The position numbers and the translations under genes are program-made. The notes beneath the pieces are model-generated. The model searched no databases and was not told the DNA's origin. It was given only the letters and a program-made list of their open reading frames with translations. This document shows, one piece after another, positions 39,111-47,975 of a stretch of DNA of 64,000 nucleotides (the stretch's first letter is position 1; every line of letters begins with the position of its first letter). Source of the stretch: Staphylococcus devriesei. GTDB taxonomy: Bacteria > Bacillota > Bacilli > Staphylococcales > Staphylococcaceae. The DNA lies in contig NZ_PPRG01000035.1 in the NCBI RefSeq assembly GCF_002902625.1, positions 1-64,000 of the forward strand, written 5' to 3'.

Positions 39111-39860
39111 ATGGCTAGAACAGTATTAGTAACAGGAAGTAGTCGCGGTTTAGGAGCGACCATTGTTAAAACATTGGCTGAACAAGGCTTCCAAGTCGTG
39201 ATAAATTACCACAATAGTAAGGAGGCGGCTGAACAGATTGCTTCTGAGATTGGCGAGAAGGCTATTGCTATTCAAGCTGACGTCACACAACGTGAAGACG
39301 TGGAACGTTTAGTTAAAGAAGCGACAGCGAACTTTGGCCAAATTGATGTAGTAGTCAATAATGCGTTGGTTAACTTCAAGTTTGATCCGGTTGCACAAAA
39401 AGCGTTTAAAGATTTAACTTGGGACGATTATCAACAACAAATTGATGGTACATTGAAAGCTGCTTTTAACGTTACGCAAAGTGTAATACCTCAATTTATC
39501 GAACGTGGCGCTGGTAGTGTCATTAGTATTGGTACTAATTTATATCAAAACCCTGTCGTACCTTACCATGAATATACGACGGCTAAAGCTGGGTTAATTG
39601 GCTTTACACGTAATGTGGCAGCCGAATTAGGACAATACGGCATCACTGCTAACGTTGTGTCTGGTGGCTTATTAAAGACGACAGATGCGAGTGCAGTAAC
39701 AACACCGGAAGTATTTGATTTAATCGCGCAAACAACACCACTACGTAAAGTAACGACACCTCAAGACTTAGCTAATTTAATTGCATACTTAAGCACAGAA
39801 GCGGCTAGTGGTATTACTGGTCAAAATATAACAGTTGATGGTGGTTTAACGATGAATTAA
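39111..39860 (+). CDS. Short-chain dehydrogenase/reductase, FabG-like
   Basis: 249 residues from the ATG at 39111; GGGAGG lies about ten bases before it (an upstream in-frame ATG at 39084 lacks a site). Classical SDR: NAD(P) motif VTGSSRGLGATI (about 6-17), VVNNALVN, catalytic Ser in GAGSVISIGTN and Tyr/Lys in YHEYTTAKAG (about 150-160), and a C-terminal GQNITVDGGLTMN. It resembles 3-oxoacyl-ACP reductases, but its position behind a TPP riboswitch points to thiamine-related or vitamin-analogue metabolism. Substrate unknown. Confidence 0.85.
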   Translation: MARTVLVTGSSRGLGATIVKTLAEQGFQVVINYHNSKEAAEQIASEIGEKAIAIQADVTQREDVERLVKEATANFGQIDVVVNNALVNFKFDPVAQKAFKDLTWDDYQQQIDGTLKAAFNVTQSVIPQFIERGAGSVISIGTNLYQNPVVPYHEYTTAKAGLIGFTRNVAAELGQYGITANVVSGGLLKTTDASAVTTPEVFDLIAQTTPLRKVTTPQDLANLIAYLSTEAASGITGQNITVDGGLTMN

Positions 39861-39907
39861 CCCACCAATAAAAATGACTGATTTCAAATTGGAGTGTTTA
39901 TGTAGCT

Positions 39908-41209
39908 ATGCCTAAAGATAATCATCATTTACACATAGGTATTTTAATTTATAGTTGTGGTCATCACCAGGCCGCTTGGCAACACTCAGACTCTAGCATT
40001 GAGCGCGTTGGAGATGTGACCTATTATCAACATCTTGCTCAACTATCAGAGAAAGGATTATTTGATGTCGTATTCTTTGCCGATAACCAATCATTTAATC
40101 CCGGCTTTACTACTATGCCAAGCTTTTGGTTTGATCCACTGATTAACTTAACAGCAATTTCGCAAGTAACCCAACATGTTGGCTTAGTACCCACTATTTC
40201 GAGTACATTTTCAAATCCATTTACGGTAGCACGACAACTCTTAAGTCTCGACCATATTACTGGTGGTCGCGTCGGTTGGAACCTTGTTACCTCTATGACC
40301 GATTTAGAAGCTCAGAACCATAGCATGCCTGCTTTACCTGACCATGCTATTCGTTATGAAAAGGCTGACGAATTCGCTCACGTCATGAACGGTTTGTTTG
40401 AATCTTGGTCTACGGATGATTTTCAACCTAATCGTGAGCAAGGTACATTAATAGATAATTCAAATATTCAACCGCTTCAACATAAAGGCAAATATTTCCA
40501 AGTGCGTGGACCATTAACTACCCCACAAAGTCCACAAGGTAAACCCGTTGCAATGCAAGCAGGTGCTTCAAAGCAGGGTATTGCTTTAGCAACGAAATAT
40601 GCCGATGCTGTTTACTCAGTATCTTGGAATATTAAACAAGCACGCCGTTATCGTGAACGCCTAGATGCTGAAATGGCGAAAAACACTGTAAATCCTAGAT
40701 ATATAAAAGTATTTCCCGGGTTAGTAACTTATGTCGGTCGGACACACGAAGAAGCTTTAGAAAAGAAAGCGGAACTCTATGGATTATTATCTGTTGAAAC
40801 TGCTCTAAAACAACTTAGTTTCTTCGTCCAACAAGATTGTAGTAAGTGGGAACTTGATAAACCTGTACCTAAACTACCCCCGGTGGAAGAATTTAGTGGT
40901 CCCGTAGGTCGCTATGAAACAATACTTGAAATGATTAACGATACACAGCCTACCGTACGTGAATTATTAGGCTACTTAAATGCTGGGGGTGGCCATTTAA
41001 CTCTTATTGGTACACCAAAAGAGATTGTTGACGAAATGGAGTATTGGTTCAATGAAGGTGTGGCAGATGGTTTCAACTTAATGCCACCTTCACTCCCCCA
41101 TAGTTTAGAAGACTTTGTAGAACTGATTGTACCTGAATTACAACGTCGTGATTTATATCGTACAGACTATTCAGGACATACCCTGAGAGATCACTTAGGG
41201 TTAAATTAA
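39908..41209 (+). CDS. LLM-class flavin-dependent monooxygenase (NtaA/SnaA/DszA type)
   Basis: 433 residues, the normal length for this bacterial-luciferase-like subfamily, which uses FMNH2 supplied by a reductase to oxidise or split small molecules (nitrilotriacetate, sulfones, pyrimidines). Signatures: LHIGILIYSCGHHQAAWQHS near the N-terminus, ITGGRVGWNLVTSMTDLEAQN (split about 115-135) and PQGKPVAMQAGASKQGIALA. No signal peptide. It follows the SDR gene by 47 bases and, with it, lies under the TPP riboswitch. It may take part in recovering or degrading a thiamine precursor; that is inferred from regulation only. Confidence 0.85.
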   Translation: MPKDNHHLHIGILIYSCGHHQAAWQHSDSSIERVGDVTYYQHLAQLSEKGLFDVVFFADNQSFNPGFTTMPSFWFDPLINLTAISQVTQHVGLVPTISSTFSNPFTVARQLLSLDHITGGRVGWNLVTSMTDLEAQNHSMPALPDHAIRYEKADEFAHVMNGLFESWSTDDFQPNREQGTLIDNSNIQPLQHKGKYFQVRGPLTTPQSPQGKPVAMQAGASKQGIALATKYADAVYSVSWNIKQARRYRERLDAEMAKNTVNPRYIKVFPGLVTYVGRTHEEALEKKAELYGLLSVETALKQLSFFVQQDCSKWELDKPVPKLPPVEEFSGPVGRYETILEMINDTQPTVRELLGYLNAGGGHLTLIGTPKEIVDEMEYWFNEGVADGFNLMPPSLPHSLEDFVELIVPELQRRDLYRTDYSGHTLRDHLGLN

Positions 41210-41249
41210 TTAAACAAATTACAGATATTCATTATTATCCAAACAGACA

Positions 41250-41275
41250 TTCATTTATCCAATTCATTTATCCAA
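41250..41275. repeat. Tandem 13-bp repeat after the LLM gene
   Basis: TTCATTTATCCAA occurs twice head-to-tail (41250-41262, 41263-41275), with a degenerate third unit upstream around 41229. Confidence 0.7.
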
Positions 41276-41322
41276 ATCCATATAATAGAAATTAACGTAA
41301 AGGCGAAGATGCTAAATTAGGG

Positions 41323-41438
41323 GAGCGGGACAGAAATCTAATGAAATTTCTAAGATTTCGTAGTCCCGCCCCGGCAAGGTTGACTAGAAATGAAGAAAGT
41401 ACAGATTGGACGTATCTTCATTTCAGTCAACTACTGCC
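41323..41438. repeat. Type A dispersed intergenic repeat, copy 2
   Basis: It runs from GAGCGGGACAGAAATC to CAACTACTGCC and is nearly identical in order and sequence to copies 1 and 3. It lies downstream of the LLM gene. Confidence 0.8.
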
Positions 41439-41458
41439 AATCACAGCCTACTACCATA

Positions 41459-41516
41459 AAAAAAGTGGGACGAATTATCGTCCCACTTTTACTATATCAA
41501 TGATTAGTATTTGTAA
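41459..41516. repeat. Duplicated terminator segment, copy 1
   Basis: About 58 bases match 41789-41846 with only a few mismatches. The segment includes a perfect AAAAGTGGGACGA/TCGTCCCACTTTT terminator stem (41461-41490) and, on the minus strand, codons reading YKY-stop, as at the end of the DUF4064 gene. It lies in the 624-base spacer 41210-41833, which otherwise holds only repeats. Confidence 0.75.
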
Positions 41517-41651
41517 TTATATTTTTTAGCAAGAACTATGATAAAAACATTAACATTAGAAAGTAATTTATCTAATGAACTTTATGTATAAGATAACTTG
41601 AGAAATTTATTATTTTAAAAATGATAACGTTAAATTATTTGTATATACGTA

Positions 41652-41761
41652 GTATTGTGAGCGAGACTTCTGAGGGAGCAGTGCCAGTAGAAGACCGGGG
41701 CCCCAAGTTTTAATTTGGGGTAGGCTGAGACGGCACCCTAGAAAAGCGAGCTAAACAATAC
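41652..41761. repeat. Type B dispersed palindromic repeat, copy 3
   Basis: The ends are GTATTGT and ACAATAC. Inside are GAGACTTCTGAGGGAGCAG, an added hairpin CCCCAAG/TTTGGGG and CCTAGAAAAGCGAG. Confidence 0.8.
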
Positions 41762-41790
41762 GGAGTATTGGTATATATCAATATAAATAA

Positions 41791-41820
41791 AAAAGTGGGG
41801 CGAATTATCGTCCCACTTTT
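41791..41820 (-). terminator. Terminator of the DUF4064 gene
   Basis: AAAAGTGGGGCGA pairs with TCGTCCCACTTTT (one wobble), 13 bases past the stop codon. It is the second copy of the duplicated segment described at 41459-41516. Confidence 0.8.
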
Positions 41821-41833
41821 AATATATCAATGA

Positions 41834-42946
41834 CTAATATTTGTAAGGGGCATTGTCTTTTTTATCTTTTAATTTTTGAGTTTCATCTTGTAAAAAGTCG
41901 TTGTCACGGTGATGATCTTGATGTTCATTATTAGTATTACCAAATTCATGATTATCTTCATTATATCGATCGCTACGACGGAAATGATTGTCTTCGTCAT
42001 AACCTTGAGAACGATCTGCATCATTAAAATGACGTTCTTCATTATTGGCTAAATTTCTACCTAAGTCGTTGTTATCACGGTGATCATGGTCGTCACTTAC
42101 ATCGTGGCGATCTTTTTCTGATGTCCAATCTGTATTGTTTTCACGTTGGAAGTCATTATCATTAGAACGATGTAAGTCATCACGATGATTTGAATCACGA
42201 TAGCCATTATTAATATTTTCACGTTCGACATGACGGTCATGATTATCTACATTACGACGGTCGTCTTGATGGCGGTCATCATATCTATCATTGTAGTCAT
42301 GGCCACCGTTATTATGACGACGATTGTCATAGTCATTGTCATAACGATTGTTATGGTCATTATTGTGACGATTATCGAAGTTATTATCATGACGGTCGTC
42401 ATAAGCACGGTTATGATTGTCATAATCACGATTATTATGATTGTGGTTATGATCATCGTATTTACTGTCATTTGCGTAATAGCGGTTATCGTAATCTTTT
42501 TTCTTACCTTTTCTTACTAATAACATAATACCAGCAACAATCCATAAAACAACACTAATCCAGTTAGATGCTAGGGCAATAAAGCCAGCAATAAGGATTA
42601 AAATACCTGCAATTTTTGGTGCTTTACTAATTAAAAGACCACCAATAATTGCTAAAATTAGCGGAATAATCGCACCCCATGTGAAGAAATTGATTACACC
42701 ACTTAACGCGTCAAAACCTTGATTAATATCTGATGTAGATATTTGTTCACCTTGTTTTTGCGCTTCTTTAACCATTTGATCTTTGAAACTGTCGTTGCCT
42801 AAAAATGGTTTAGCAAGTAAAAATAGTATAGCTACTAATGCTTGTAGGACAACGCCCACCCATGTAAGAATATGTTCAACTGTGCGTTTAATCTTATGTT
42901 GATGTGTATTTCCTGATGTTGCGTACTCATTTGAGTAATTAGCCAT
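41834..42946 (-). CDS. DUF4064 membrane protein with a long His/Asp/Asn/Arg-rich tail
   Basis: 370 residues. The N-terminal 145 residues contain about four hydrophobic segments with the DUF4064 layout (VEHILTWVGVVLQALVAILF, then FFTWGAIIPLILAIIGGLL and GIMLLVRKGKKKD). From about 150 to the end the chain is almost only Asp, Asn, His, Arg and Tyr (for example YDDHNHNHNNRDYDNHNR), without predicted fold. The tail is probably cytoplasmic and could bind divalent metal or nucleic acid; this is inference from composition. GGAGG precedes the ATG. Single gene. Confidence 0.75.
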   Translation of the reverse strand: MANYSNEYATSGNTHQHKIKRTVEHILTWVGVVLQALVAILFLLAKPFLGNDSFKDQMVKEAQKQGEQISTSDINQGFDALSGVINFFTWGAIIPLILAIIGGLLISKAPKIAGILILIAGFIALASNWISVVLWIVAGIMLLVRKGKKKDYDNRYYANDSKYDDHNHNHNNRDYDNHNRAYDDRHDNNFDNRHNNDHNNRYDNDYDNRRHNNGGHDYNDRYDDRHQDDRRNVDNHDRHVERENINNGYRDSNHRDDLHRSNDNDFQRENNTDWTSEKDRHDVSDDHDHRDNNDLGRNLANNEERHFNDADRSQGYDEDNHFRRSDRYNEDNHEFGNTNNEHQDHHRDNDFLQDETQKLKDKKDNAPYKY

Positions 42947-43034
42947 ATTTACGCCTCCTTTTTTTATTTCATACCCTACCGTTAGCTAGGTTACACTTAT
43001 TTTTAAAAAGTATAACTAATTTTTTATAAAAAAT

Positions 43035-45026
43035 TTAAGAATAACTATTCACAATAAAATAATATATACGAGATGTAATCCAGTACATTAAGGCATAAAT
43101 AATGATAACGGCGACAATAACCCCAATATAACTTGTCGCAAAAACACCTACATTATTAATACTTAGAATGCCTAATGTATTGAAAATCAATTTTGAGGCA
43201 AATAAAACATGAATCGTGGCTACAATAATAGGCAAGATAAAAATCCACATAATTTGGCTATTAATCGTTGCTTTGATTCTCTCTTCTTCAATACCTACCT
43301 TTTGCATAATTTGATAATTTTGTCGGTCTTCGTAACCCTCCGCGATATTTTTGTAGTACATTACTAAAAACGTACCTAGTAATAAAATTATGGATACTAC
43401 AACACCAATAAATATTAAACCACCATTTATCTCATAGAGCGATGCGCCTGTTCCTTCTTTACTTTCAATTTGCGCAATATACTTTTTGCTCAATTGACCA
43501 CTTACTTTATCGAAATGCGATGTATCTTTCGTCATAATATTAAAGTGAATAAATGAACTTGTTATTTCTTTTACATTATGATCATCGTTTTTATCTTTAT
43601 TCGTATAATAATTTATAATATGTTGATAGCTGGTACTATCTGGTGCCACGATTGTTAAAGCTCCAGGCACAGGTAATGAATAATTATAGCCCTTCAGTTG
43701 TTTAGCAGTAAAAGTTTCACCCATTAACGTCACATTATTTAATTTTTTAAATAATAAACTATCGCTACTTAAGCCTATCTCATTAGGCTTCAAGTGTGCT
43801 TTCTCAGTATTCAGCTCATTGTAATCATGTTGCGTCATAATAATGAGGAAAGTACTTTTTAACCCTGTAGAATAAAATTTATTCTCTCTTGGGAGTAATA
43901 TACCATTTGAGCCATAATCTGCCGCTATCATACTCACCGTATTTGTTCTAAAAAAGTCTACCTTAGCATGTTTTCTAATATCCTTTTCAATGTGCTTCGC
44001 TTTCGTTTGAACTTCTTTATCATTATGAATATCACCATTTAACGTTACTCTATATTGTGTTGCCATAAGGGTATCTACACGTTGTTCTATCCCTCTATAT
44101 GTCGAGACACTCATTCCTAACGTGACAATTAAAAAGGTACATAACATCGTGATACTTGCTAGACCTACCGCATTAGAATTCATTCTTGAACGTAACCCAG
44201 ATATTGTGAAAAAGTATTTCGGATTATAGTAAATTCTCGGTAACCGTTGGAGCCAATCAAGAAGTAGTATGCCTAATGACATAAATAAACAGTACGTACC
44301 TATCATGACGAGTAAAATAGCACCAAATAAATTAAAGAGTGACCGAATAATCAGTTGATCGCTTAAAGCAATTTGATAGCTTCCAATTAATGTGCTTAAA
44401 CCAATAATAAATAATACATATAACACAGGTGTCGGTATTCTTTTTTCTATCTTTTGGCGTTGTGTAATTAATTTAATTGGGCTTTGGAATAGAATTTTTA
44501 TATTATTGAGGCTAAATAGGAATAACATGACAAACGCAAGTATCAATAACATATAGACCATAGCTCTAAAGTTAAAAGGATAATCCATAAGTGACATGCC
44601 TGTTTGTTGCATTAATTTATTTAATAGCATAAAAATAAGGGCACCAAATAAGTAGCCACCTGTGATACTTAACACGGCAATAATAATATATTGATATATC
44701 ATTTCCATAAACATAATGATGCGGAAGTGCTTCTTTTCCATACCTAAAATCATATTCATAGCGAGCTCTTGTTGTCGCCGTTTCATCATGAAGCGGTTCG
44801 CATATAAAATAAATATAAATCCTAGCATACACATAAAGATGTTTCCCATTGCGACAAACCCGGGCAATGATTGGCTACGTTCACGTACATACGCATTCAT
44901 ATTGAGAGATAAAAGAATAAATTCCGTGCCAAACATCACGCTTAACGCTAGGATGAAAGGTAGGATAACATGGCGTTGCATTTTGAAGTTTTGTACAATC
45001 ATCTTCCCTAACATGCGTAACGTCAT
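43035..45026 (-). CDS. braE: Bce/Bra-type ABC transporter permease
   Basis: 663 residues from the ATG at 45026, one base past the ATPase stop; the frame is open six codons further but GAGGGG fits this ATG. Ten hydrophobic segments: one near the N-terminus, FtsX-like blocks at about 60-310, a large extracellular domain (about 320-525), and a C-terminal FtsX block. This is the layout of permeases for antimicrobial peptide detoxification (BceB, VraG, BraE). With the ATPase it should remove or detoxify cell-wall-active peptides such as bacitracin or nisin and signal to the kinase. S. aureus BraE has nearly the same length and neighbours. Confidence 0.85.
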   Translation of the reverse strand: MTLRMLGKMIVQNFKMQRHVILPFILALSVMFGTEFILLSLNMNAYVRERSQSLPGFVAMGNIFMCMLGFIFILYANRFMMKRRQQELAMNMILGMEKKHFRIIMFMEMIYQYIIIAVLSITGGYLFGALIFMLLNKLMQQTGMSLMDYPFNFRAMVYMLLILAFVMLFLFSLNNIKILFQSPIKLITQRQKIEKRIPTPVLYVLFIIGLSTLIGSYQIALSDQLIIRSLFNLFGAILLVMIGTYCLFMSLGILLLDWLQRLPRIYYNPKYFFTISGLRSRMNSNAVGLASITMLCTFLIVTLGMSVSTYRGIEQRVDTLMATQYRVTLNGDIHNDKEVQTKAKHIEKDIRKHAKVDFFRTNTVSMIAADYGSNGILLPRENKFYSTGLKSTFLIIMTQHDYNELNTEKAHLKPNEIGLSSDSLLFKKLNNVTLMGETFTAKQLKGYNYSLPVPGALTIVAPDSTSYQHIINYYTNKDKNDDHNVKEITSSFIHFNIMTKDTSHFDKVSGQLSKKYIAQIESKEGTGASLYEINGGLIFIGVVVSIILLLGTFLVMYYKNIAEGYEDRQNYQIMQKVGIEEERIKATINSQIMWIFILPIIVATIHVLFASKLIFNTLGILSINNVGVFATSYIGVIVAVIIIYALMYWITSRIYYFIVNSYS

Positions 45027-45027
45027 C

Positions 45028-45780
45028 TTAGTCCCCTCTTTCATTTAGAATTGCTAAACTGTCGGCTATCCGCTTTTGAAAATCATGGCGCGCTTCTTCT
45101 CCACGATAAATTTCATGATACAATCGTCCATCTTTAATAAATAACACCCGCTTCGCATAGGAAGCATCTACTGTTGAATGTGTGACCATCAGAATCGTTT
45201 GATCATTACTATTAAGTTCTCGGAAAAGGGTCATAATATTCTTAGACGTCTTAGAATCAAGAGCACCAGTTGGCTCATCAGCAAGGAGAAGATCTGGCTC
45301 ATTAATCAACGCCCGACCAATAGCAATCCGCTGTTGTTCCCCACCTGAAATTTGAAAAGGATACTTATTTAGTAAATCTTTAATATTGAGTTCTTCACTC
45401 AGTTTCTCTATTCGCGTCTCCATAACTTTATGAGAACGATTAGCTAAGACAAGTGGCATCAACATATTATCTTTATTCGTCATTGTAGGTAAGACATTGA
45501 AATCTTGAAAGACAAAGCCTAGGTTATCGCGTCGAAAATGTGCCACTTGTTTATTACGTAAATCACGCACATCTTGATGATTAATAATAATGCTCCCCTC
45601 AGTAGCTTTATCAAATGTAGCAATTAAGTTAAGTAAGGTAGACTTCCCAGAACCAGACTCCCCCATGATAGCTACGAATTCACCCTTATGTATATTAAAT
45701 GAGATACCATTTAGCGCGGTCGTTGCATTTAACCCTCTGCCAAAGACTTTTTTCACATTTTTAACATCTAATAATATCAC
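45028..45780 (-). CDS. braD: Bce/Bra-type ABC transporter ATPase
   Basis: 250 residues from GTG at 45780; the frame is open to an upstream ATG at 45813, but AGGAG is placed for the GTG and family members begin at this point ([15 protein letters not shown]). Walker [10 protein letters not shown] (about 45), the Q-loop FQDFNVLP, the signature [14 protein letters not shown] and Walker [13 protein letters not shown] are all complete. It powers the BraE permease. It follows braS after a terminator, so it probably has its own, kinase-controlled promoter in 45781-45860. Confidence 0.88.
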   Translation of the reverse strand: MILLDVKNVKKVFGRGLNATTALNGISFNIHKGEFVAIMGESGSGKSTLLNLIATFDKATEGSIIINHQDVRDLRNKQVAHFRRDNLGFVFQDFNVLPTMTNKDNMLMPLVLANRSHKVMETRIEKLSEELNIKDLLNKYPFQISGGEQQRIAIGRALINEPDLLLADEPTGALDSKTSKNIMTLFRELNSNDQTILMVTHSTVDASYAKRVLFIKDGRLYHEIYRGEEARHDFQKRIADSLAILNERGD

Positions 45781-45860
45781 TTCACTTCTCCTCTCTTTGA
45801 AAATTAACTTCACTATTCGTCCTTATATAAGCTTTTAATTCTATAATAAAATAAAAAAGA

Positions 45861-45898
45861 GCCAACAACATTGATATTTTCTTACAAATGTCGTTGGC
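45861..45898 (-). terminator. Terminator between braS and braD
   Basis: GCCAAC-ACAT pairs with ATGT-GTTGGC; TTTTTTATTTTAT follows on the minus strand. Confidence 0.8.
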
Positions 45899-45918
45899 TA
45901 ACTTACAATATTGAAAGT

Positions 45919-46815
45919 TTAAGTAGTATGTGGAAAATGAATACTAAAACGCGTCCCTTTACCTAGTTCAGACTGTACGTCTACTTTATGATGTAAATGA
46001 CGTGAAATATGTTTCACAATAAAGAGACCAATACCACTCGATTTATCATTCAAACGACCATTGTACCCTGAATATCCTTTATCAAAGATTTTAGGAAGAT
46101 CGGCTTGACTGATACCTACACCGTTATCACGAATTGATAAGGCGTTAGTGTCACTGTCAAAGGTAATCCAAATATCTTTACCTCGCGCATATTTCAATGC
46201 ATTATTGAGAAGCTGTTCAATCATAATCGTACACCACTGAACGTCTGTAAGCACTTCCGCTTCACAACGGTCATAGTGAATCTTAGTTTTTTGGTCGATG
46301 AATTGAATCGAATATTTCATAATTAACGGACGGACGAGTTCATTAATCGTTACTTTTGAAAAGGACATATCCGTTTCTTGATTCATCAATTTTAAATAGC
46401 TTAATGCCAAACTCGTATAATTATCAATTTGGATAATCTCTTGCCGTACCCTGTTCACGACATTATCTTCATTGCGCTCTAATAATAGCTTCGAAGCGGT
46501 AATCGGCGTCTTGATTTGGTGCACCCACGTTAAAAAGTAGCTCTCCACATTGGCTTGATAGTCAGTTTGCGTACTTTTCACACGTTGTAACTCTTGTTCT
46601 AATTCAAGTTTAGTTTCTTTTAAATTTTCTCGTTCTATAAAGCCACTTAATTTTACAAGCCAGTAAATAACCATTACAAATGCAATAATCGCAGCTCCTA
46701 AGAAAAACACCCCAAATGGTAAATCAAATAAGAAAAAGATAAGACCAAATAATAATAAAGTAATGACGATAATAATCAATTCGTTAACAATAGATTTAAT
46801 AAATGCTTTTAACAT
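45919..46815 (-). CDS. braS: Intramembrane-sensing histidine kinase (BceS/BraS type)
   Basis: 298 residues from the ATG at 46815 (a GTG directly before it is closer to AAGGTG than usual). Two hydrophobic segments with almost no extracellular loop (about 12-55) mark the intramembrane-sensing class, which relies on the ABC transporter for detection. The phosphoacceptor region is FLTWVHQIKTPITASKLLL (His about 118), the N-box EQLLNNALKYARG, and the ATP lid DNGVGISQADLPKIFDKGY and SSGIGLFIVKHI. It follows the response regulator by five bases. Confidence 0.88.
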   Translation of the reverse strand: MLKAFIKSIVNELIIIVITLLLFGLIFFLFDLPFGVFFLGAAIIAFVMVIYWLVKLSGFIERENLKETKLELEQELQRVKSTQTDYQANVESYFLTWVHQIKTPITASKLLLERNEDNVVNRVRQEIIQIDNYTSLALSYLKLMNQETDMSFSKVTINELVRPLIMKYSIQFIDQKTKIHYDRCEAEVLTDVQWCTIMIEQLLNNALKYARGKDIWITFDSDTNALSIRDNGVGISQADLPKIFDKGYSGYNGRLNDKSSGIGLFIVKHISRHLHHKVDVQSELGKGTRFSIHFPHTT

Positions 46816-46820
46816 CACAC

Positions 46821-47486
46821 TTACACCTTATATCCGACATTCTTCTTCGTTTCAATCAAATCTTTCACACCTATAGATTGCAATTTTTTTCGCAATCGCG
46901 TCATATTTACCGCCAATGTATTATCATCTATAAAATTCTCCGACTCCCAACACTTTTCAATTAGCGACGTACGAGTGACATATTTACCTTCATTGCGAAA
47001 AAGCATTTGTAAAATCTGTAATTCTGTAAAGGATAGTTGAACAGCTTCGTCATTATGATATAGGGTTGCTTTGTCCATGACGAGTTGACAACCTTGTACA
47101 GTAAGTTCATTATGCGAGACCGCTAAATCATAAGTTCTACGTAAGAGCGCTTGAATCTTGGCCACCGTTAAAGATAAATTGAATGGCTTCTCGATAAAAT
47201 CATCGCCACCCATTTGAATCGCCATGATTTGATCCATATTATCTGTACGTGAACTGATAAAGATAATTGGCACGTTAGATTCCTTGCGAATCTCTTGGCA
47301 CCAATGATAACCATTAAAGGTTGGTAAATTAATATCTAGCAAGACCAGTTGTGGTTGATGCGCCTTGAAACACTCAAGTATATTATCAAATTGTTTTGCC
47401 ACAATGACGTCATAGTTCCATTGGGACAATTCGTTTTCCAGACTTTCCGCTATGACAAAGTCATCTTCCACAATCAATACTTTCAT
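46821..47486 (-). CDS. braR: Response regulator, OmpR family (BceR/BraR type)
   Basis: 221 residues from the ATG at 47486; a GTG three codons earlier overlaps AAGGGTG, which serves as the ribosome binding site. Receiver domain (about 1-115) with acidic pocket VEDD, phospho-acceptor Asp in LLDINLP (about 51) and Lys in FIEKPF; C-terminal winged helix with QILQMLFRNEGKYVTR and LAVNMTRLRKKL. It should activate the braDE genes and perhaps other peptide-resistance transporters. Confidence 0.9.
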   Translation of the reverse strand: MKVLIVEDDFVIAESLENELSQWNYDVIVAKQFDNILECFKAHQPQLVLLDINLPTFNGYHWCQEIRKESNVPIIFISSRTDNMDQIMAIQMGGDDFIEKPFNLSLTVAKIQALLRRTYDLAVSHNELTVQGCQLVMDKATLYHNDEAVQLSFTELQILQMLFRNEGKYVTRTSLIEKCWESENFIDDNTLAVNMTRLRKKLQSIGVKDLIETKKNVGYKV

Positions 47487-47500
47487 AAATTTCACCCTTT

Positions 47501-47665
47501 TTATTCTTTATGTTCATCTTTGTAGTCAGGATTAGACAGTTTATTTTTTTCTTTTTCGAATTCGTCTTCTTTATCACGTGTTTTAGCCTTACGTTTTCTT
47601 TCTTCCATAATTGATAATGCTATAAATCCAATGATGAGTAATGGCGATAACATAATAAATATCAT
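47501..47665 (-). CDS. Small membrane protein upstream of braR (54 aa)
   Basis: A 54-residue frame starting at 47665 with AGAGGTG six to seven bases before the ATG. Residues about 2-20 are hydrophobic (IFIMLSPLLIIGFIALSIM); the rest is highly charged (EERKRKAKTRDKEDEFEKEK), so a single-pass membrane protein with a cytoplasmic tail. It ends 14 bases before braR and is probably the first gene of the bra operon. Unrecognised; a sensor accessory role is possible. Confidence 0.6.
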   Translation of the reverse strand: MIFIMLSPLLIIGFIALSIMEERKRKAKTRDKEDEFEKEKNKLSNPDYKDEHKE

Positions 47666-47863
47666 TGGTAGACACCTCTACTTTTCTATATACTACTTAC
47701 AATTAATTCAATTTCTATTTTACAACTTTTAGTAAAAAATGAACACGTTTACTCTACTATGTTGTTTAATGAAGCTCACACTAAGACTATTTATTCTGCA
47801 AATCGATATTTTTCCTATTTATAAAAATTCAAAACTAAAATTAATTTTTAAGATTAATGGTTG

Positions 47864-47902
47864 TTTACAATATCTTTACTCAAAAATAACTTTCTACTAA
47901 CT
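47864..47902 (+). promoter_or_regulatory. PhoP box of the alkaline phosphatase gene
   Basis: Four hexamers at exact 11-base steps: TTTACA (47864), TTTACT (47875), ATAACT (47886) and CTAACT (47897), fitting the TT(A/T)ACA-N5 direct repeats bound by PhoP. It lies 74-112 bases before the start codon. Confidence 0.8.
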
Positions 47903-47975
47903 TTAAATCAAATTAAGTCCTTTAATATTAAATATGTAGTGCAAGATTATATACATATTAGGGGGCTTTATAACA

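Noticed and set aside
41341-41529. Plus-strand 62-codon frame across the type A repeat and terminator
   Set aside because: It spans a non-coding repeat and a terminator and has no ribosome binding site.
42230-42520. Plus-strand hydrophobic frame opposite the DUF4064 tail
   Set aside because: It is the mirror image of the repetitive Asp/Asn/His codons; the Val/Ile/Met-only composition is a strand artefact.
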